A stretch of DNA of 64,000 nucleotides from assembly GCA_963640685.1 (NCBI GenBank), contig CAVIAA010000006.1:10940-74939 (forward strand). Reading direction: 5' to 3'. The notes under the pieces were generated by a model. It saw nothing but the letters and a program-made list of their open reading frames with translations. It made no database searches and was not told the origin of the DNA. This DNA is from SFEL01 sp963640685 (GTDB taxonomy: Bacteria; Bacillota; Clostridia; Christensenellales; CAG-138). Of this stretch, positions 1 to 8,848 are shown piece after piece (positions within the stretch are counted from its first letter, which is position 1; the number at the start of each line of letters is the position of its first letter). Position numbers and translations under genes: made by a program.

Positions 1-180
1 TAGCGATATGCTGCCGTCGTAGCTATCGCTTACGGAGAGAACATACCCCTCCGTTGGCCTGTTTCCGCTGCCAAACGGCACCAGCACTCTCTGACCCGAA
101 AGCACTTCCTCCTCTGCCCTGTATGTAAACAGCCTGTCTACACCGCTGTTTGCTATGTCTACTATGACCTGCGCGAACAA
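1..180 (-). CDS. priA: Primosomal protein N' (PriA helicase), N-terminal fragment
   Basis: Only the first 60 codons lie in the window; the gene runs off the left edge. The translation contains the PriA N-terminal 3'DNA-binding pattern: VIVDIANSGVDRLFTY, then GQRVLVPFGSGNR and EGYVLSV. PriA restarts stalled replication forks by loading the replicative helicase. The start is read as TTG at 178-180, because an AGGAAAGG ribosome site lies just upstream and no in-frame ATG is available. It follows coaBC on the same strand, the usual Firmicutes order (coaBC-priA), but a terminator hairpin separates the two, so it may be transcribed partly by read-through. Confidence 0.85.
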   Translation of the reverse strand, partial: MFAQVIVDIANSGVDRLFTYRAEEEVLSGQRVLVPFGSGNRPTEGYVLSVSDSYDGSISL

Positions 181-247
181 ATCCCGTTTTCCTTTCCTAA
201 AGCCGCTTTTTAAGAATTATACCATAAAGCCGCCGCTGCCGCACACG

Positions 248-273
248 CAAAAAGGGAGGGGCGAGCCCTCCCT
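248..273 (-). terminator. Rho-independent terminator after coaBC
   Basis: A perfect 8-bp stem (AGGGAGGG / CCCTCCCT) with a 5-nt loop is followed on the minus strand by TTTTTG. It lies 18 nt after the coaBC stop codon and before priA. Confidence 0.8.
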
Positions 274-290
274 GTGATATACGATATATA

Positions 291-1478
291 TTATTCCTCG
301 CCCTGCAATGCCAGCCTGTCCAGCAGCCAGTCGGCAGCCGCCCGCTTGGTCACCCTGCCGCTATGCTCCTTTGTGCCGTCTGCGCCGTACAGGGTTATTA
401 TGTTGGTATCGGTGCCGAAACCCGCGCCCTCCGCAGTAACGTCGTTCGCTGCGATATAGTCCAACTTTTTGCGCTTTAGCTTTTCCATCGCGTTTCGCTC
501 AATGTCGTTCGTTTCCGCAGCGAAGCCCATTACCCTTTGCGTTGTCTTAAGCGGGGCAATGGTCTTTAGTATATCTCTCGTTGCCATCAGCTGCAGCGTC
601 ATAGAGTCACCGCTTTTTTTTATCTTGGTATGTGAAAACTCCGCCGGCGTAAAATCCGCCGGTGCAGCCGCCATTATGAGCATGTCGCAGCTTGGAAAAA
701 GCTTCTGCACGCTTTCACACAGCTCGTCCGACGAGGTTATGTCGACCAGCTTTACTCCCTCCGGCGCTTTAAGGCTGACCGGGCCGCTTATAAGCGTCAC
801 ATCCGCGCCGCGCTCCGCCGCAGCCTCGGCTATGGCGTAGCCCATCTTGCCCGTAGAGCGGTTTGTTATGTACCGCACGGGATCCAGCGCCTCGCGAGTA
901 GGTCCTGCCGTCACAAGTACCCTTTTGCCGACAAGATCCAGCCTTGCGTTGAGTGTTTCCATAACCGCTTCAACGATATCCTCTACTGCCGCGAGCTTGC
1001 CTATGCCCTCGTCGCCGCAAGCAAGGCGCCCCTCGGCAGGGGATATGAACCGGCAGCCGCGCCGCTTCAGCTTGTCCATATTCTCCTGAACGGCAGCGCT
1101 CAGGTACATATTGGTATTCATCGCCGGGGCTATGAGCACCGGCGCCTTTGTTGCCATAACAGTTGTGGTGAGCATGTCATCCGCTATGCCGGAGGCCGCT
1201 TTGCCGATGAAATTTGCCGTTGCGGGGGCTATCAAAAAGGCATCCGCAAGCTTTGCAAGAGCTATGTGCTCCACCTCAAAGTGCCTGTCGCTGTCAAACA
1301 TATCGCTGACAACACGATTCCCGCTTATGGTTTCCAGAGCCAGCGGGGTTATTATCTCCGCACCGGCGCGGGTGACTATGACATGGACGCTGACGCCCCG
1401 CTTACGCAGCGCGCCTATTATATCGCAGGCCTTGTAGGCGGCTATGGAGCCGGTAACGCCCATTACCACGTTTTTCAT
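291..1478 (-). CDS. coaBC: Bifunctional phosphopantothenoylcysteine decarboxylase / phosphopantothenate-cysteine ligase
   Basis: This enzyme makes 4'-phosphopantetheine for coenzyme A: CoaB joins phosphopantothenate to cysteine and CoaC decarboxylates the product. The 395 residues are the normal length. The N-terminal flavoprotein half shows GSIAAYK, the catalytic His in VEHIALAK, the PAMNTNMY motif and the substrate-clamp Cys in ACGDEGIGKL. The C-terminal half shows VTAGPTREALDPVRYITNRSTGKMG, typical of CoaB, and AAPADF. Its ATG shares one base with the rpoZ stop (TAATG), so the two are translationally coupled. Confidence 0.95.
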   Translation of the reverse strand: MKNVVMGVTGSIAAYKACDIIGALRKRGVSVHVIVTRAGAEIITPLALETISGNRVVSDMFDSDRHFEVEHIALAKLADAFLIAPATANFIGKAASGIADDMLTTTVMATKAPVLIAPAMNTNMYLSAAVQENMDKLKRRGCRFISPAEGRLACGDEGIGKLAAVEDIVEAVMETLNARLDLVGKRVLVTAGPTREALDPVRYITNRSTGKMGYAIAEAAAERGADVTLISGPVSLKAPEGVKLVDITSSDELCESVQKLFPSCDMLIMAAAPADFTPAEFSHTKIKKSGDSMTLQLMATRDILKTIAPLKTTQRVMGFAAETNDIERNAMEKLKRKKLDYIAANDVTAEGAGFGTDTNIITLYGADGTKEHSGRVTKRAAADWLLDRLALQGEE

Positions 1479-1675
1479 TATCTGTATTCCTCGGGCGCGA
1501 TTATTTCCAGCTCATCGTTGTACAGCTCCTCTACCGCTGCCGAAACCGGCTTGCGGTCATCCAGCTTTTCGCGGTCATCCTGCAGCTGGCGCGCACGCTT
1601 TGCAACGGTAGTCACCAAAAGATAGCGGCAGCCCGCCTTTTCTATCAGTTCATTGAGGGGAGGATAGTTCATCAT
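1478..1675 (-). CDS. rpoZ: DNA-directed RNA polymerase omega subunit
   Basis: The protein is a 65-residue omega subunit, which helps assemble the beta' subunit of RNA polymerase. Recognition rests on the N-terminal pattern PPLNELIEKAGCRYLLVTTVAKRAR, where omega proteins carry a conserved 'RY.LV...AKRAR' helix, and on its place directly after gmk. The C-terminus is short and acidic. It begins 6 nt after the gmk stop. Confidence 0.92.
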   Translation of the reverse strand: MMNYPPLNELIEKAGCRYLLVTTVAKRARQLQDDREKLDDRKPVSAAVEELYNDELEIIAPEEYR

Positions 1676-1681
1676 AGTGTT

Positions 1682-2299
1682 TTATGCTCCTTTAAGGTTG
1701 TTTATAAGCTCGGGATTGTTTGCCGTGCGGAGCCTTTCCGCCGCAAACACGCTCTCCATATCTTCAACAGCCTTATTCAGACTGTCATTAATGATCACAT
1801 AATCGTACAACTCTGCCTTTGCAAGCTCCCGCTCAGCCTCCGCAAAGCGGCGCTCAATAGCCTCCTGCGTTTCAGTTCCGCGCCCGGCAAGCCGCTTTTT
1901 AAGCACATCAAGGCTCGGTGGCGCTATAAATATCATTACCGCATCAGCACAGCGCTGCTTTACGCTGAGCGCCCCCTGCACGTCTATTTCAAGTATCACA
2001 TCGTTGCCCAGCGTCCGCTGCTCCTCAACGTATGCCCGCGGTGTTCCGTAATGGTTCTTGCCGAACACGCACATATATTCAAGGAACTCGTCCTGCTCGA
2101 TCATTTTCTTAAACTGCTCCTCGGTTCGGAAGAAGTAGCTTACGCCCTCTGTCTCCCCCTCCCTCGGCGCGCGCGTAGTTACGGACACGGATAGCTTTAC
2201 GTCCCTGCGCCGTTCCAGCAGCCTTTTGCATACGGTCCCCTTGCCGACCCCCGACGGGCCGGATATCACAAACAGCAGTCCTTTTTTATCGTTTTGCAT
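1682..2299 (-). CDS. gmk: Guanylate kinase
   Basis: Guanylate kinase phosphorylates GMP to GDP with ATP. The 205 residues match the family. The P-loop GPSGVGKGTV lies near residues 14-23, followed by the GMP-binding region (SVSVTTRAPREGETEGVSYFF) and the lid with RGTETQEAIERR. It sits in the conserved string remA-gmk-rpoZ-coaBC, 21 nt after remA. There are no unusual features. Confidence 0.96.
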   Translation of the reverse strand: MQNDKKGLLFVISGPSGVGKGTVCKRLLERRRDVKLSVSVTTRAPREGETEGVSYFFRTEEQFKKMIEQDEFLEYMCVFGKNHYGTPRAYVEEQRTLGNDVILEIDVQGALSVKQRCADAVMIFIAPPSLDVLKKRLAGRGTETQEAIERRFAEAERELAKAELYDYVIINDSLNKAVEDMESVFAAERLRTANNPELINNLKGA

Positions 2300-2320
2300 A
2301 TTTCTCCCAAAGCTCTGTGC

Positions 2321-2575
2321 TTATTCTTCATTCCCCAGCGCATTTACCCTGCCCGCCACCGTTTCCGGCTGAAGAGCAGAGAGCACGACGTGCATGCTGT
2401 CCATAACTATTACCGCCCTCGTTCGCCTGCCGTGGGAGGCATCCACCAGCCGCCCCTTTTCCCGCGCCTCCTGAACCATGCGCTTTGCGGGGGCGCTTTC
2501 CGGCGACGTTACGGATATTATCCTACCTGCGGATACTATATTGCCGAAGCCTATATTTACCAGCTTTACAGACAT
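2321..2575 (-). CDS. remA: RemA-like DNA-binding regulator (DUF370)
   Basis: This 84-residue protein is of the DUF370/RemA family. In Bacillus subtilis RemA is a DNA-binding activator of matrix and osmoprotection genes; the role here is inferred only from family. The N-terminus VKLVNIGFGNIVSAGRIISVTSPESAP is the family signature, followed by a basic stretch GRRTRAVIVMDS. It lies 7 nt after yicC and 21 nt before gmk, the usual position in Clostridia and Bacilli. In this context it is probably always co-transcribed with the GMP kinase gene. Confidence 0.9.
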   Translation of the reverse strand: MSVKLVNIGFGNIVSAGRIISVTSPESAPAKRMVQEAREKGRLVDASHGRRTRAVIVMDSMHVVLSALQPETVAGRVNALGNEE

Positions 2576-2582
2576 AAGCCCT

Positions 2583-3461
2583 CTATTCTATATTCTGCAC
2601 CTGCTCGCGTATCTTCTCCACCTCGCCCTTGCCGGCGATAACGAGGTTGACTATATCCGCGTCGTTCGCCTTTGAGCCTATAGTATTGAACTCGCGGTTC
2701 ATCTCCTGAACTATAAAATCCAGCTTCCTGCCCGCCGGCTCTGAGCTGTCCAACATAGCACGGAACTGGGTCACATGGCTGGAGAGGCGAACCAGCTCCT
2801 CGTCTATGCCCGCCTTGTCCGCAAACAACGCGACCTCAGTCGCAAGCCTTGTCCTATCCACCTCAACGCCACCGAGCAGCTTCTCTATCCGCTCCGCCAG
2901 CTTCGCCTTGTACTCCAGCACTACATCCGGCGCGCGCAGCGCTATTTTTTGCCTTATATCCTCAACTGTGCGCGATTTTTCGTATAAATCGTCGTACAGC
3001 TTTGCGCCCTCCCTTGCCCGCATCGACTTAAGCTCGGCACAGGCCATTCGGCAAGCCTCGGCAGTGATAGCGCACACGGCGTCCCTGTCCTCATCGGCCT
3101 CGATTATCTCCGTAACATCCGGCAGCTTGAGCGCGGCGGAAAGGCCGATATCATCCCGGAGCGAAAACTCCTCTGCGGCTGCCCGCGCAGCCTTCAGGTA
3201 TTCGGCCAGGAGGTGCGTGTCTACGCTGACCTCGCGGGCATCGTCCCTGTTGTTTCTATAATATACATATACGTCAACATGGCCGCGGCTCAGCTCGCCG
3301 CCCAGCACGCCGCGTATAGTATCCTCAACAAAGCCTATCGCCCTAGGCATTCTGAAGCCCAAGTCCAGATATCTGTGGTTTACGCTTTTCAGCTCAACCG
3401 TTACCTCGCGGCCTTCCCTCTCAACACACGCACGGCCAAAGCCGGTCATACTGCTTATCAA
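2583..3461 (-). CDS. yicC: YicC/YloC family endoribonuclease
   Basis: The 292-residue protein starts ISSMTGFGRA and has VELKSVNHRYLDLGFRMPR, both hallmarks of the YicC/YloC family, and ends with the conserved DFIVQEMNREFNTIGSKAND block. Members are endoribonucleases linked to RNA turnover. The start codon is TTG at 3459-3461: AGGAGG lies 7 nt upstream of it, whereas the ATG four codons later would be 19 nt away, and the family usually begins M-I-x-S-M-T-G-F-G. It is the first gene of the yicC-remA-gmk-rpoZ-coaBC operon. Confidence 0.93.
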   Translation of the reverse strand: MISSMTGFGRACVEREGREVTVELKSVNHRYLDLGFRMPRAIGFVEDTIRGVLGGELSRGHVDVYVYYRNNRDDAREVSVDTHLLAEYLKAARAAAEEFSLRDDIGLSAALKLPDVTEIIEADEDRDAVCAITAEACRMACAELKSMRAREGAKLYDDLYEKSRTVEDIRQKIALRAPDVVLEYKAKLAERIEKLLGGVEVDRTRLATEVALFADKAGIDEELVRLSSHVTQFRAMLDSSEPAGRKLDFIVQEMNREFNTIGSKANDADIVNLVIAGKGEVEKIREQVQNIE

Positions 3462-3508
3462 CTTAATACCTCCTGCGGCAAAAGCGCCGTTAAAGCTCTG
3501 ACTCAGTG

Positions 3509-3537
3509 ATTATATCATCTTTTCGACAGCAAACCAA
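3509..3537 (-). promoter_or_regulatory. Promoter of the yicC-remA-gmk-rpoZ-coaBC operon
   Basis: On the minus strand TTGGTT and TATAAT are separated by 17 bp, and the -10 is preceded by TGA (extended -10). It lies about 50 bp upstream of the yicC TTG start. Confidence 0.7.
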
Positions 3538-3555
3538 CGTTTTTTAGCCGAAACG

Positions 3556-4518
3556 CTATATTACCTTATACAGCTCATCCGCCTCCGGCGGGGCTATCAC
3601 CATGCCATCCGCCGTACAAACGCCGGATGCCGTGGCTTTTCCTACTATGGCTGCGGGTATGCCGTTCTCTTCGAGCCCGCGAACCATTTCTTCGCCGTCA
3701 TTGCAGGCTATGAGCATGCTGCCGCTGGAAAGCAGCCTGTAAGGATCTATGCAAAGTCTTTCGCATATCCTCCTGGTTATTGGGTGGATCGGTATTTTTT
3801 CGGGATACAGCACAACGCCGCAGCCGGAGGCCTCCGCCATTTCCCACGCTGCGCCAAAAACGCCGCCCTCGGTTATGTCGTGCATTGCGGTTGCGCCGTG
3901 CTCCGCAGCGTACAGTCCTTCATGCACCACGCTCACGTTTCCCATGAAACCGCGTGCCTCCTCAAGCTCACCCTGAGTAAGCCCGGTGCGTTCCGGTGCG
4001 TCAGAGGCTATGACCGCCGTGCCCTCTATACCCGCCAGCTTGGTCATGATCACATCCTGCCCGGGCTTCATGCCGGCTGGGGTTATTATGCCGTTTTTGC
4101 CGGCGCGAGCTATAACAGTAGCACAGGTTACATAGCGGTTCACGCTGGCCGTGACCTCGGTATGTCCGCCGATTATCTCAATATTTGCAAGCCTTGCGGC
4201 CTCCGCGAGCTCATCCGCTATTCGCCCGACCTCCTCCTCGGTTCCCTGAGACGGAATGAGCAGCGTTACCAGCAGGCCGATAGGCTCCGCCCCGGCCGCC
4301 GCCGCGTCGTTGCAGCTTACGTGTACCGTAAGGCTGCCTATGTTCTTATCCGCCGCAGTTATAGGGTCTGTTGAAAGCACTGCTATCCTTCCGCCCAGAT
4401 CCACCGCCGCACAATCCACGCCGACATGCGGCGAGCAGACGACTTCTTTTCTGGTATGCCCGAACTTGCTTAATATCAGGCTGTCCAGCTTATCATTGCT
4501 GAGCTTCCCCGTCCGCAT
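3556..4518 (-). CDS. AIR synthase-related protein, HypE-like
   Basis: This is a 320-residue ATP-binding protein of the PurM/HypE/ThiL/SelD superfamily. DCAAVDLGGRIAVLSTDPITAADKNIGSLTVHVSCNDAAAAGAEPIGLLVTLL is the N-terminal nucleotide-binding half, and AMHDITEGGVFGAAWEMAE with GVVLYPEKIPI is the C-terminal half. HypE itself ends in a conserved C-terminal cysteine motif (PRIC) that carries the cyano group; this protein ends ADELYKVI with no such cysteine, and no other hydrogenase-maturation gene is near. The substrate is therefore unknown. Its start shares one base with the ligA stop (TAATG), so it is translationally coupled to ligA. Confidence 0.8.
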   Translation of the reverse strand: MRTGKLSNDKLDSLILSKFGHTRKEVVCSPHVGVDCAAVDLGGRIAVLSTDPITAADKNIGSLTVHVSCNDAAAAGAEPIGLLVTLLIPSQGTEEEVGRIADELAEAARLANIEIIGGHTEVTASVNRYVTCATVIARAGKNGIITPAGMKPGQDVIMTKLAGIEGTAVIASDAPERTGLTQGELEEARGFMGNVSVVHEGLYAAEHGATAMHDITEGGVFGAAWEMAEASGCGVVLYPEKIPIHPITRRICERLCIDPYRLLSSGSMLIACNDGEEMVRGLEENGIPAAIVGKATASGVCTADGMVIAPPEADELYKVI

Positions 4519-6485
4519 TATCCAATATCTCCGATCAAGTCAAAAAATTCCTTTTCGCTGAGCACTCTAACGCCCAGCTCACGCGCCTTTGCAAGCTTGC
4601 TTCCGGCGCTTTCCCCGGCAAGCACATAGTCCGTCTTTTTGCTGACGCTGCCCGCTGCCTTTCCGCCAAGCGACTCTATAAGCGCCTCCGCCTGCCGCCT
4701 ATCCAGTCTTTCCAGCGTTCCTGTGACTACGACGGTCTTTCCGCTTATCGGGCTTTCCCTTTGTGCCTCCTCCGGCCTCGGCTTCACGCCATGCGCAAGC
4801 AGCCTATCCACCTGCGCTGCTATGGACGGGTCGCCAAAGAACTCAATTATGCTCTCCGCGACAACATCTCCAACATCCGCTACCTCTGTCAGCTGCTCCG
4901 TCCCTGCACACCTGACCGCCTCCAGCGTTCCGAAATGCCTTGCCAAATCACGCGCCGTCTTTGAGCCGACGTTTGGTATGCCTATTGCAAACAAAAACGC
5001 GCCGAGCGAGCAGTCCTTGCTGCGCTCAATGGCGGACATGAGGTTGTTTATCCGCCTTTCGCCAAAGCCCTGCAGCCCCGCAAAGTCCTGCGGGCTCAGA
5101 TCGTAAAGGTCTGGAATGCTCTTGAGGCTCAGCTCCTCAACAAACAACGCCGCCGTTTTTTCGGAAAAAGTATCTATATCCATTGCGTCACGAGAGGCAT
5201 AATGGGCAAGCCTGCCCGCTATCTGCGGCGCACAGGAGAGGGAATTTGTGCAGTAAAGATGCACACCGCGGTGCTCAACGTGCGCCCCGCAGGATGGGCA
5301 CACCGTTGGCTTTTCCGCCGGCCGCTCCGGAACGTCTCCCTCAACTGCGGAAAGTATCTCGGGTATCACATCGTTGCTGCGGCGTATGAACACCCTTGAG
5401 CCTATGCCTACCCGCTTTCGCAGTATGTCGTCATAATTATTCAGTGTTGCGTGGCGTATCGTCGCCCCCGCAAGCTCAACGGGATCAAAGCTCGCGCGCG
5501 GCGTCAGCTTGCCCGTTCGCCCAACCTCCCAGGTTATCTCCCGAATAACCGTTGTGGTCTCCTCGGCGGCGAATTTAAAGGCCATCGCCCAGCGCGGGAA
5601 CTTTTCTGTTGCGCCAAGCGCTTCCCTCGTTGCAAAGTCCCTGACCTTTACCACCATACCGTCTATCAGAAAATCGAGGTGCGGTCGGGACTTCTCCGCC
5701 TTGTCTATCTCGCGGCAAACGGTATCCATATCGTCGCAGAACACCAGATAGTCGCTCACGGTAAAGCCGTTTTCCCGCAGGAACTCCAGCATCTCGTCCT
5801 GCGTTTTAAGCTCCCTTCCCTCGATATAGCCCACATTGTAGCAGTAGCAATCCAGCCTCCGCTTCGCAGTCACCCTCGGGTCAAGGTTTCTAAGCGCCCC
5901 GGCTGCCGCATTTCTTGCATTCTTCAGCTTTTCATCCGTGATCCTGTTTATCTCGTTCAGCACGGAGAGCTTCATATAGCACTCGCCCTGAACCTCGATT
6001 TTGCCCTTAAACGGTATCGTCAGCGGAACGGTACGTATGGTCTTTATCTGCGGCGTTATGTCTTCGCCGATAACTCCGTTGCCCCTCGTTGCGCCGGTAG
6101 TCAGCCTGCCGTTTTCATAGGTAAGATTGATGGTCAGCCCGTCGAACTTATACTCAAGCGCGTACTTCACCTTCGGCAGTCCGCGCTCCTCCGCCATCCT
6201 TTCCACCTTTGCGCCCCAAGCCTTCAGCTCCTCGTGGGTGCGCACCTTATCCATGCTCCACAGCCGGCCTATATGGGTATGCGGCTCAAAGCAGGGCAGC
6301 GGGTCGCCGCCGACCCTTTGGGTAGGGGAATCCGGCAGTATCAGCCCCGTCTGCTCCTCCAGCCTCAGCAACTCATCATAAAGCTCATCGTACTCCTTAT
6401 CGCTTATTTTGGGGGCGTCCATTACATAATACGCCCTCGAGTATTCGTTGAGCTTATCCACAAGCTCCCTTACGCGCTGCTCCAT
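4518..6485 (-). CDS. ligA: NAD+-dependent DNA ligase
   Basis: LigA seals nicks in replication and repair using NAD+. The 655 residues show, in order: the Ia domain (YYVMDAPKISDKEYDELYDELLRLE), the adenylation site with the motif-I lysine in EYKFDGLTINL, the OB fold, the four-Cys zinc finger (CPSCGAH ... YCTNSLSC), helix-hairpin-helix repeats (LQGFGERRINNL, IPNVGSKTARDLA) and a C-terminal BRCT domain (GKTVVVTGTLERLDRRQAEALIESLGGK). It follows pcrA by 31 nt, a common Firmicutes pairing. Confidence 0.97.
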   Translation of the reverse strand: MEQRVRELVDKLNEYSRAYYVMDAPKISDKEYDELYDELLRLEEQTGLILPDSPTQRVGGDPLPCFEPHTHIGRLWSMDKVRTHEELKAWGAKVERMAEERGLPKVKYALEYKFDGLTINLTYENGRLTTGATRGNGVIGEDITPQIKTIRTVPLTIPFKGKIEVQGECYMKLSVLNEINRITDEKLKNARNAAAGALRNLDPRVTAKRRLDCYCYNVGYIEGRELKTQDEMLEFLRENGFTVSDYLVFCDDMDTVCREIDKAEKSRPHLDFLIDGMVVKVRDFATREALGATEKFPRWAMAFKFAAEETTTVIREITWEVGRTGKLTPRASFDPVELAGATIRHATLNNYDDILRKRVGIGSRVFIRRSNDVIPEILSAVEGDVPERPAEKPTVCPSCGAHVEHRGVHLYCTNSLSCAPQIAGRLAHYASRDAMDIDTFSEKTAALFVEELSLKSIPDLYDLSPQDFAGLQGFGERRINNLMSAIERSKDCSLGAFLFAIGIPNVGSKTARDLARHFGTLEAVRCAGTEQLTEVADVGDVVAESIIEFFGDPSIAAQVDRLLAHGVKPRPEEAQRESPISGKTVVVTGTLERLDRRQAEALIESLGGKAAGSVSKKTDYVLAGESAGSKLAKARELGVRVLSEKEFFDLIGDIG

Positions 6486-6516
6486 TGCGGTTTCCTTTCG
6501 GGTAGTTATTTTTATA

Positions 6517-8739
6517 TTATTCTACCGGCTTTATCGGCGCATACGCCGCCGCAAAGCGCTTCACTCCGGCGGCGCCGAAATCTATCGACACCAGCATGGA
6601 GCTGCCTGAGCCGGTTATATCCGTAACGGTACCCAAGCCGAACTTGTCGTGCTGCACCTTTTGATACTTTTCAAAGCTCTTTGCAGCAGGCGCTGCAGCC
6701 GCAGGACGAACGTCCTTTGTCCCGTCGCCAAGATAGTGTGAATCCATCGCGTAGCGGTGGAAGTTTTTGCGCTGCGGCTTTGTGCGCTCGGTTTGCTCGC
6801 CGCTTTCCTGCTTCTTTACGGGGTTATCCGACACCGTGAGCTCCTGCGGTATCTCCTCCAGGAACCTCGATTTGCGGTTGTAGGATTCATTGCCGAATAT
6901 GTTGCGCTGCCTTGCGTTTATGAGGTACAGCTTCTGCTCCGCCCTCGTCATGCCGACATAGCAGAGGCGGCGCTCCTCCTCCATCGCCCTGTCCGACATG
7001 TCGTTCTTCGCCCTCGACGTCGGGAATATGTTCTCCTCCATGCCTATCATAAACACAACGGGGAACTCCAATCCCTTTGCGCTGTGCAGCGTCATCAGCG
7101 CAACGGCGCCGTTTTCATCCGTCATGGAGTCTATGTCGGATACCAAAGCAACGTTTTCCAAGAATGCCTTCAGTGCATCCTCGCCCTCCGGCAGATCTTT
7201 TTCTATTTCTTTTATGTTGCCTATAAGCTCGCGAAGGTTGTCCATGCGGGATTCTACCTCGCCGCGCTTATCCTCAGCCTTAAGATAGGTTTCGTATTCC
7301 AGCGCGCTTATCATATTGGCGGTAAACTCCGAAAGCGGCATAGTACGACTTTGGGTTATAAACTCGTTCATGGTATCCGCAAATGGCTTTATCTTTTTCA
7401 TCGCCCGCGGGTCAATGTTCTCGCTCGTAAGTGCCGTTACCAGCATTGAGCTTCCCTCGCTCTGCGCAACGCGGGCAAGCTCCGCAACTGAGGCATCGCC
7501 TATGCTGCGCTTTGGAACGTTTATTATACGCTTCAGCGCAATATCATCAAATGGATTGTATATAAGGCGCAGATACGCCATTATATCCTTTATCTCCTTG
7601 CGCTCATAGAACCGCTGCCCGCCGTATACCTTGTTCGGTATGCCGTAGTTTACCATCGTAGTCTCGGGTATTCGGCTCTGGGCATTCATTCGGTAGAGCA
7701 CGGCAAAATCGCCATAGCTTCTGCCGTCCCTGACGCCCTCCATTATCTTTCGGCAGACGAAATGCGCCTCGTCCCGCTCGCTGTCCGCAGTAAAGGTCTC
7801 GACCCGGTCTCCCTCGCCGTTGTTCGTCCATAGTTTCTTGCTCTTTCGCCCCTTGTTGTTCTCTATTACGGCGTTCGCAGCATTCAGTATGTTTGATGTT
7901 GAGCGATAGTTCTGCTCAAGGCGTATGACCTTCGCCCCCTCAAAGTCCTTTTCAAAGTCAAGTATATTGCGTATATCCGCCCCGCGCCAGCCGTATATGC
8001 TCTGGTCGTCATCGCCCACGACGCATATATTGCCGTGCTTGCGCGCCAGCAGCTCAACTATGCGGTACTGCATCACGTTTGTGTCCTGATACTCGTCCAC
8101 AAGTATATACTTAAACCTGTTGCGGTATTTTTCCAGAACCTCCGGGCAGCTCGTAAACAGCTCCAGCGTGAGCCCGAGCAGGTCGTCAAAATCAAGCGCG
8201 TTGTATTCCTTCATGCTGCGCTGGTATTGCTTAAACACCTTCAATACCCCCTCGTCGAGGTAGGGGTCGTCCTTGAGGTATTGCTCCGGTGCTTCCGATT
8301 TATTTTTTGCCTCGCTTATGTGCTCCTTTATCTGCCGCTTGGTCAGCTCCTTGTCGTTTATGCCAAGCTGCTTCATTATTGCGGCTATGAGCGAGGTTTG
8401 GTCGTCGTCATCGTATATTACGAAATTGCGGCTGCGCCCCAGCTTATCTATGTCGCTCCTCAATATCCGCGTGCAGCAGGAATGGAAGGTTGCTACCCAC
8501 ATATCCGCAGCATCGCTTCCGACGAGCGCCTCCGTGCGCTCCCGCATTTCCCTTGCCGCCTTGTTTGTAAAGGTAAGCGCAAGAATATTGCGCGGCGATA
8601 CACCGTGCTCAACCAGGTTTGCTATGCGGTAGGTGAGGGCGCGCGTCTTACCCGAGCCTGCACCCGCAAGAATGAGCAGAGGCCCTTCGAGCGTTTCAAC
8701 CGCCAGCCGCTGCTCCTTGTTCAGTGTTGAAAGATCCAT
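6517..8739 (-). CDS. pcrA: ATP-dependent DNA helicase PcrA (UvrD family)
   Basis: This is a superfamily-1A 3'-5' helicase of 740 residues, used in repair and in clearing RecA and transcription conflicts. Walker A is AGAGSGKTRALTYRI, motif Ia ALTFTNKAAREMRER, motif II VDEYQDTN, motif III VGDDDQSIYGWRGAD, motif IV EQNYRSTSNIL, motif V LMTLHSAKGLEFPVVF and motif VI EEERRLCYVGMTRAEQKLYL. The C-terminal FEKYQKVQHDKFGLGTV is the Tudor-like RNA-polymerase-interacting tail of PcrA. It is the likely first gene of pcrA-ligA-HypE-like. Confidence 0.96.
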   Translation of the reverse strand: MDLSTLNKEQRLAVETLEGPLLILAGAGSGKTRALTYRIANLVEHGVSPRNILALTFTNKAAREMRERTEALVGSDAADMWVATFHSCCTRILRSDIDKLGRSRNFVIYDDDDQTSLIAAIMKQLGINDKELTKRQIKEHISEAKNKSEAPEQYLKDDPYLDEGVLKVFKQYQRSMKEYNALDFDDLLGLTLELFTSCPEVLEKYRNRFKYILVDEYQDTNVMQYRIVELLARKHGNICVVGDDDQSIYGWRGADIRNILDFEKDFEGAKVIRLEQNYRSTSNILNAANAVIENNKGRKSKKLWTNNGEGDRVETFTADSERDEAHFVCRKIMEGVRDGRSYGDFAVLYRMNAQSRIPETTMVNYGIPNKVYGGQRFYERKEIKDIMAYLRLIYNPFDDIALKRIINVPKRSIGDASVAELARVAQSEGSSMLVTALTSENIDPRAMKKIKPFADTMNEFITQSRTMPLSEFTANMISALEYETYLKAEDKRGEVESRMDNLRELIGNIKEIEKDLPEGEDALKAFLENVALVSDIDSMTDENGAVALMTLHSAKGLEFPVVFMIGMEENIFPTSRAKNDMSDRAMEEERRLCYVGMTRAEQKLYLINARQRNIFGNESYNRKSRFLEEIPQELTVSDNPVKKQESGEQTERTKPQRKNFHRYAMDSHYLGDGTKDVRPAAAAPAAKSFEKYQKVQHDKFGLGTVTDITGSGSSMLVSIDFGAAGVKRFAAAYAPIKPVE

Positions 8740-8848
8740 TTTTCTCTCCGTTTCCGGTAAGCTATGTTAAAGCTGTACTGCATATTTTTACATATATATT
8801 CTACCACATATCCGTCATAATAAAAAGAGCGGTTTTAATGCTTGCGCT

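Noticed and set aside
5451..6626. 391-codon open frame antisense to ligA
   Set aside because: LigA motifs cover the same DNA; no start signals on the plus strand.
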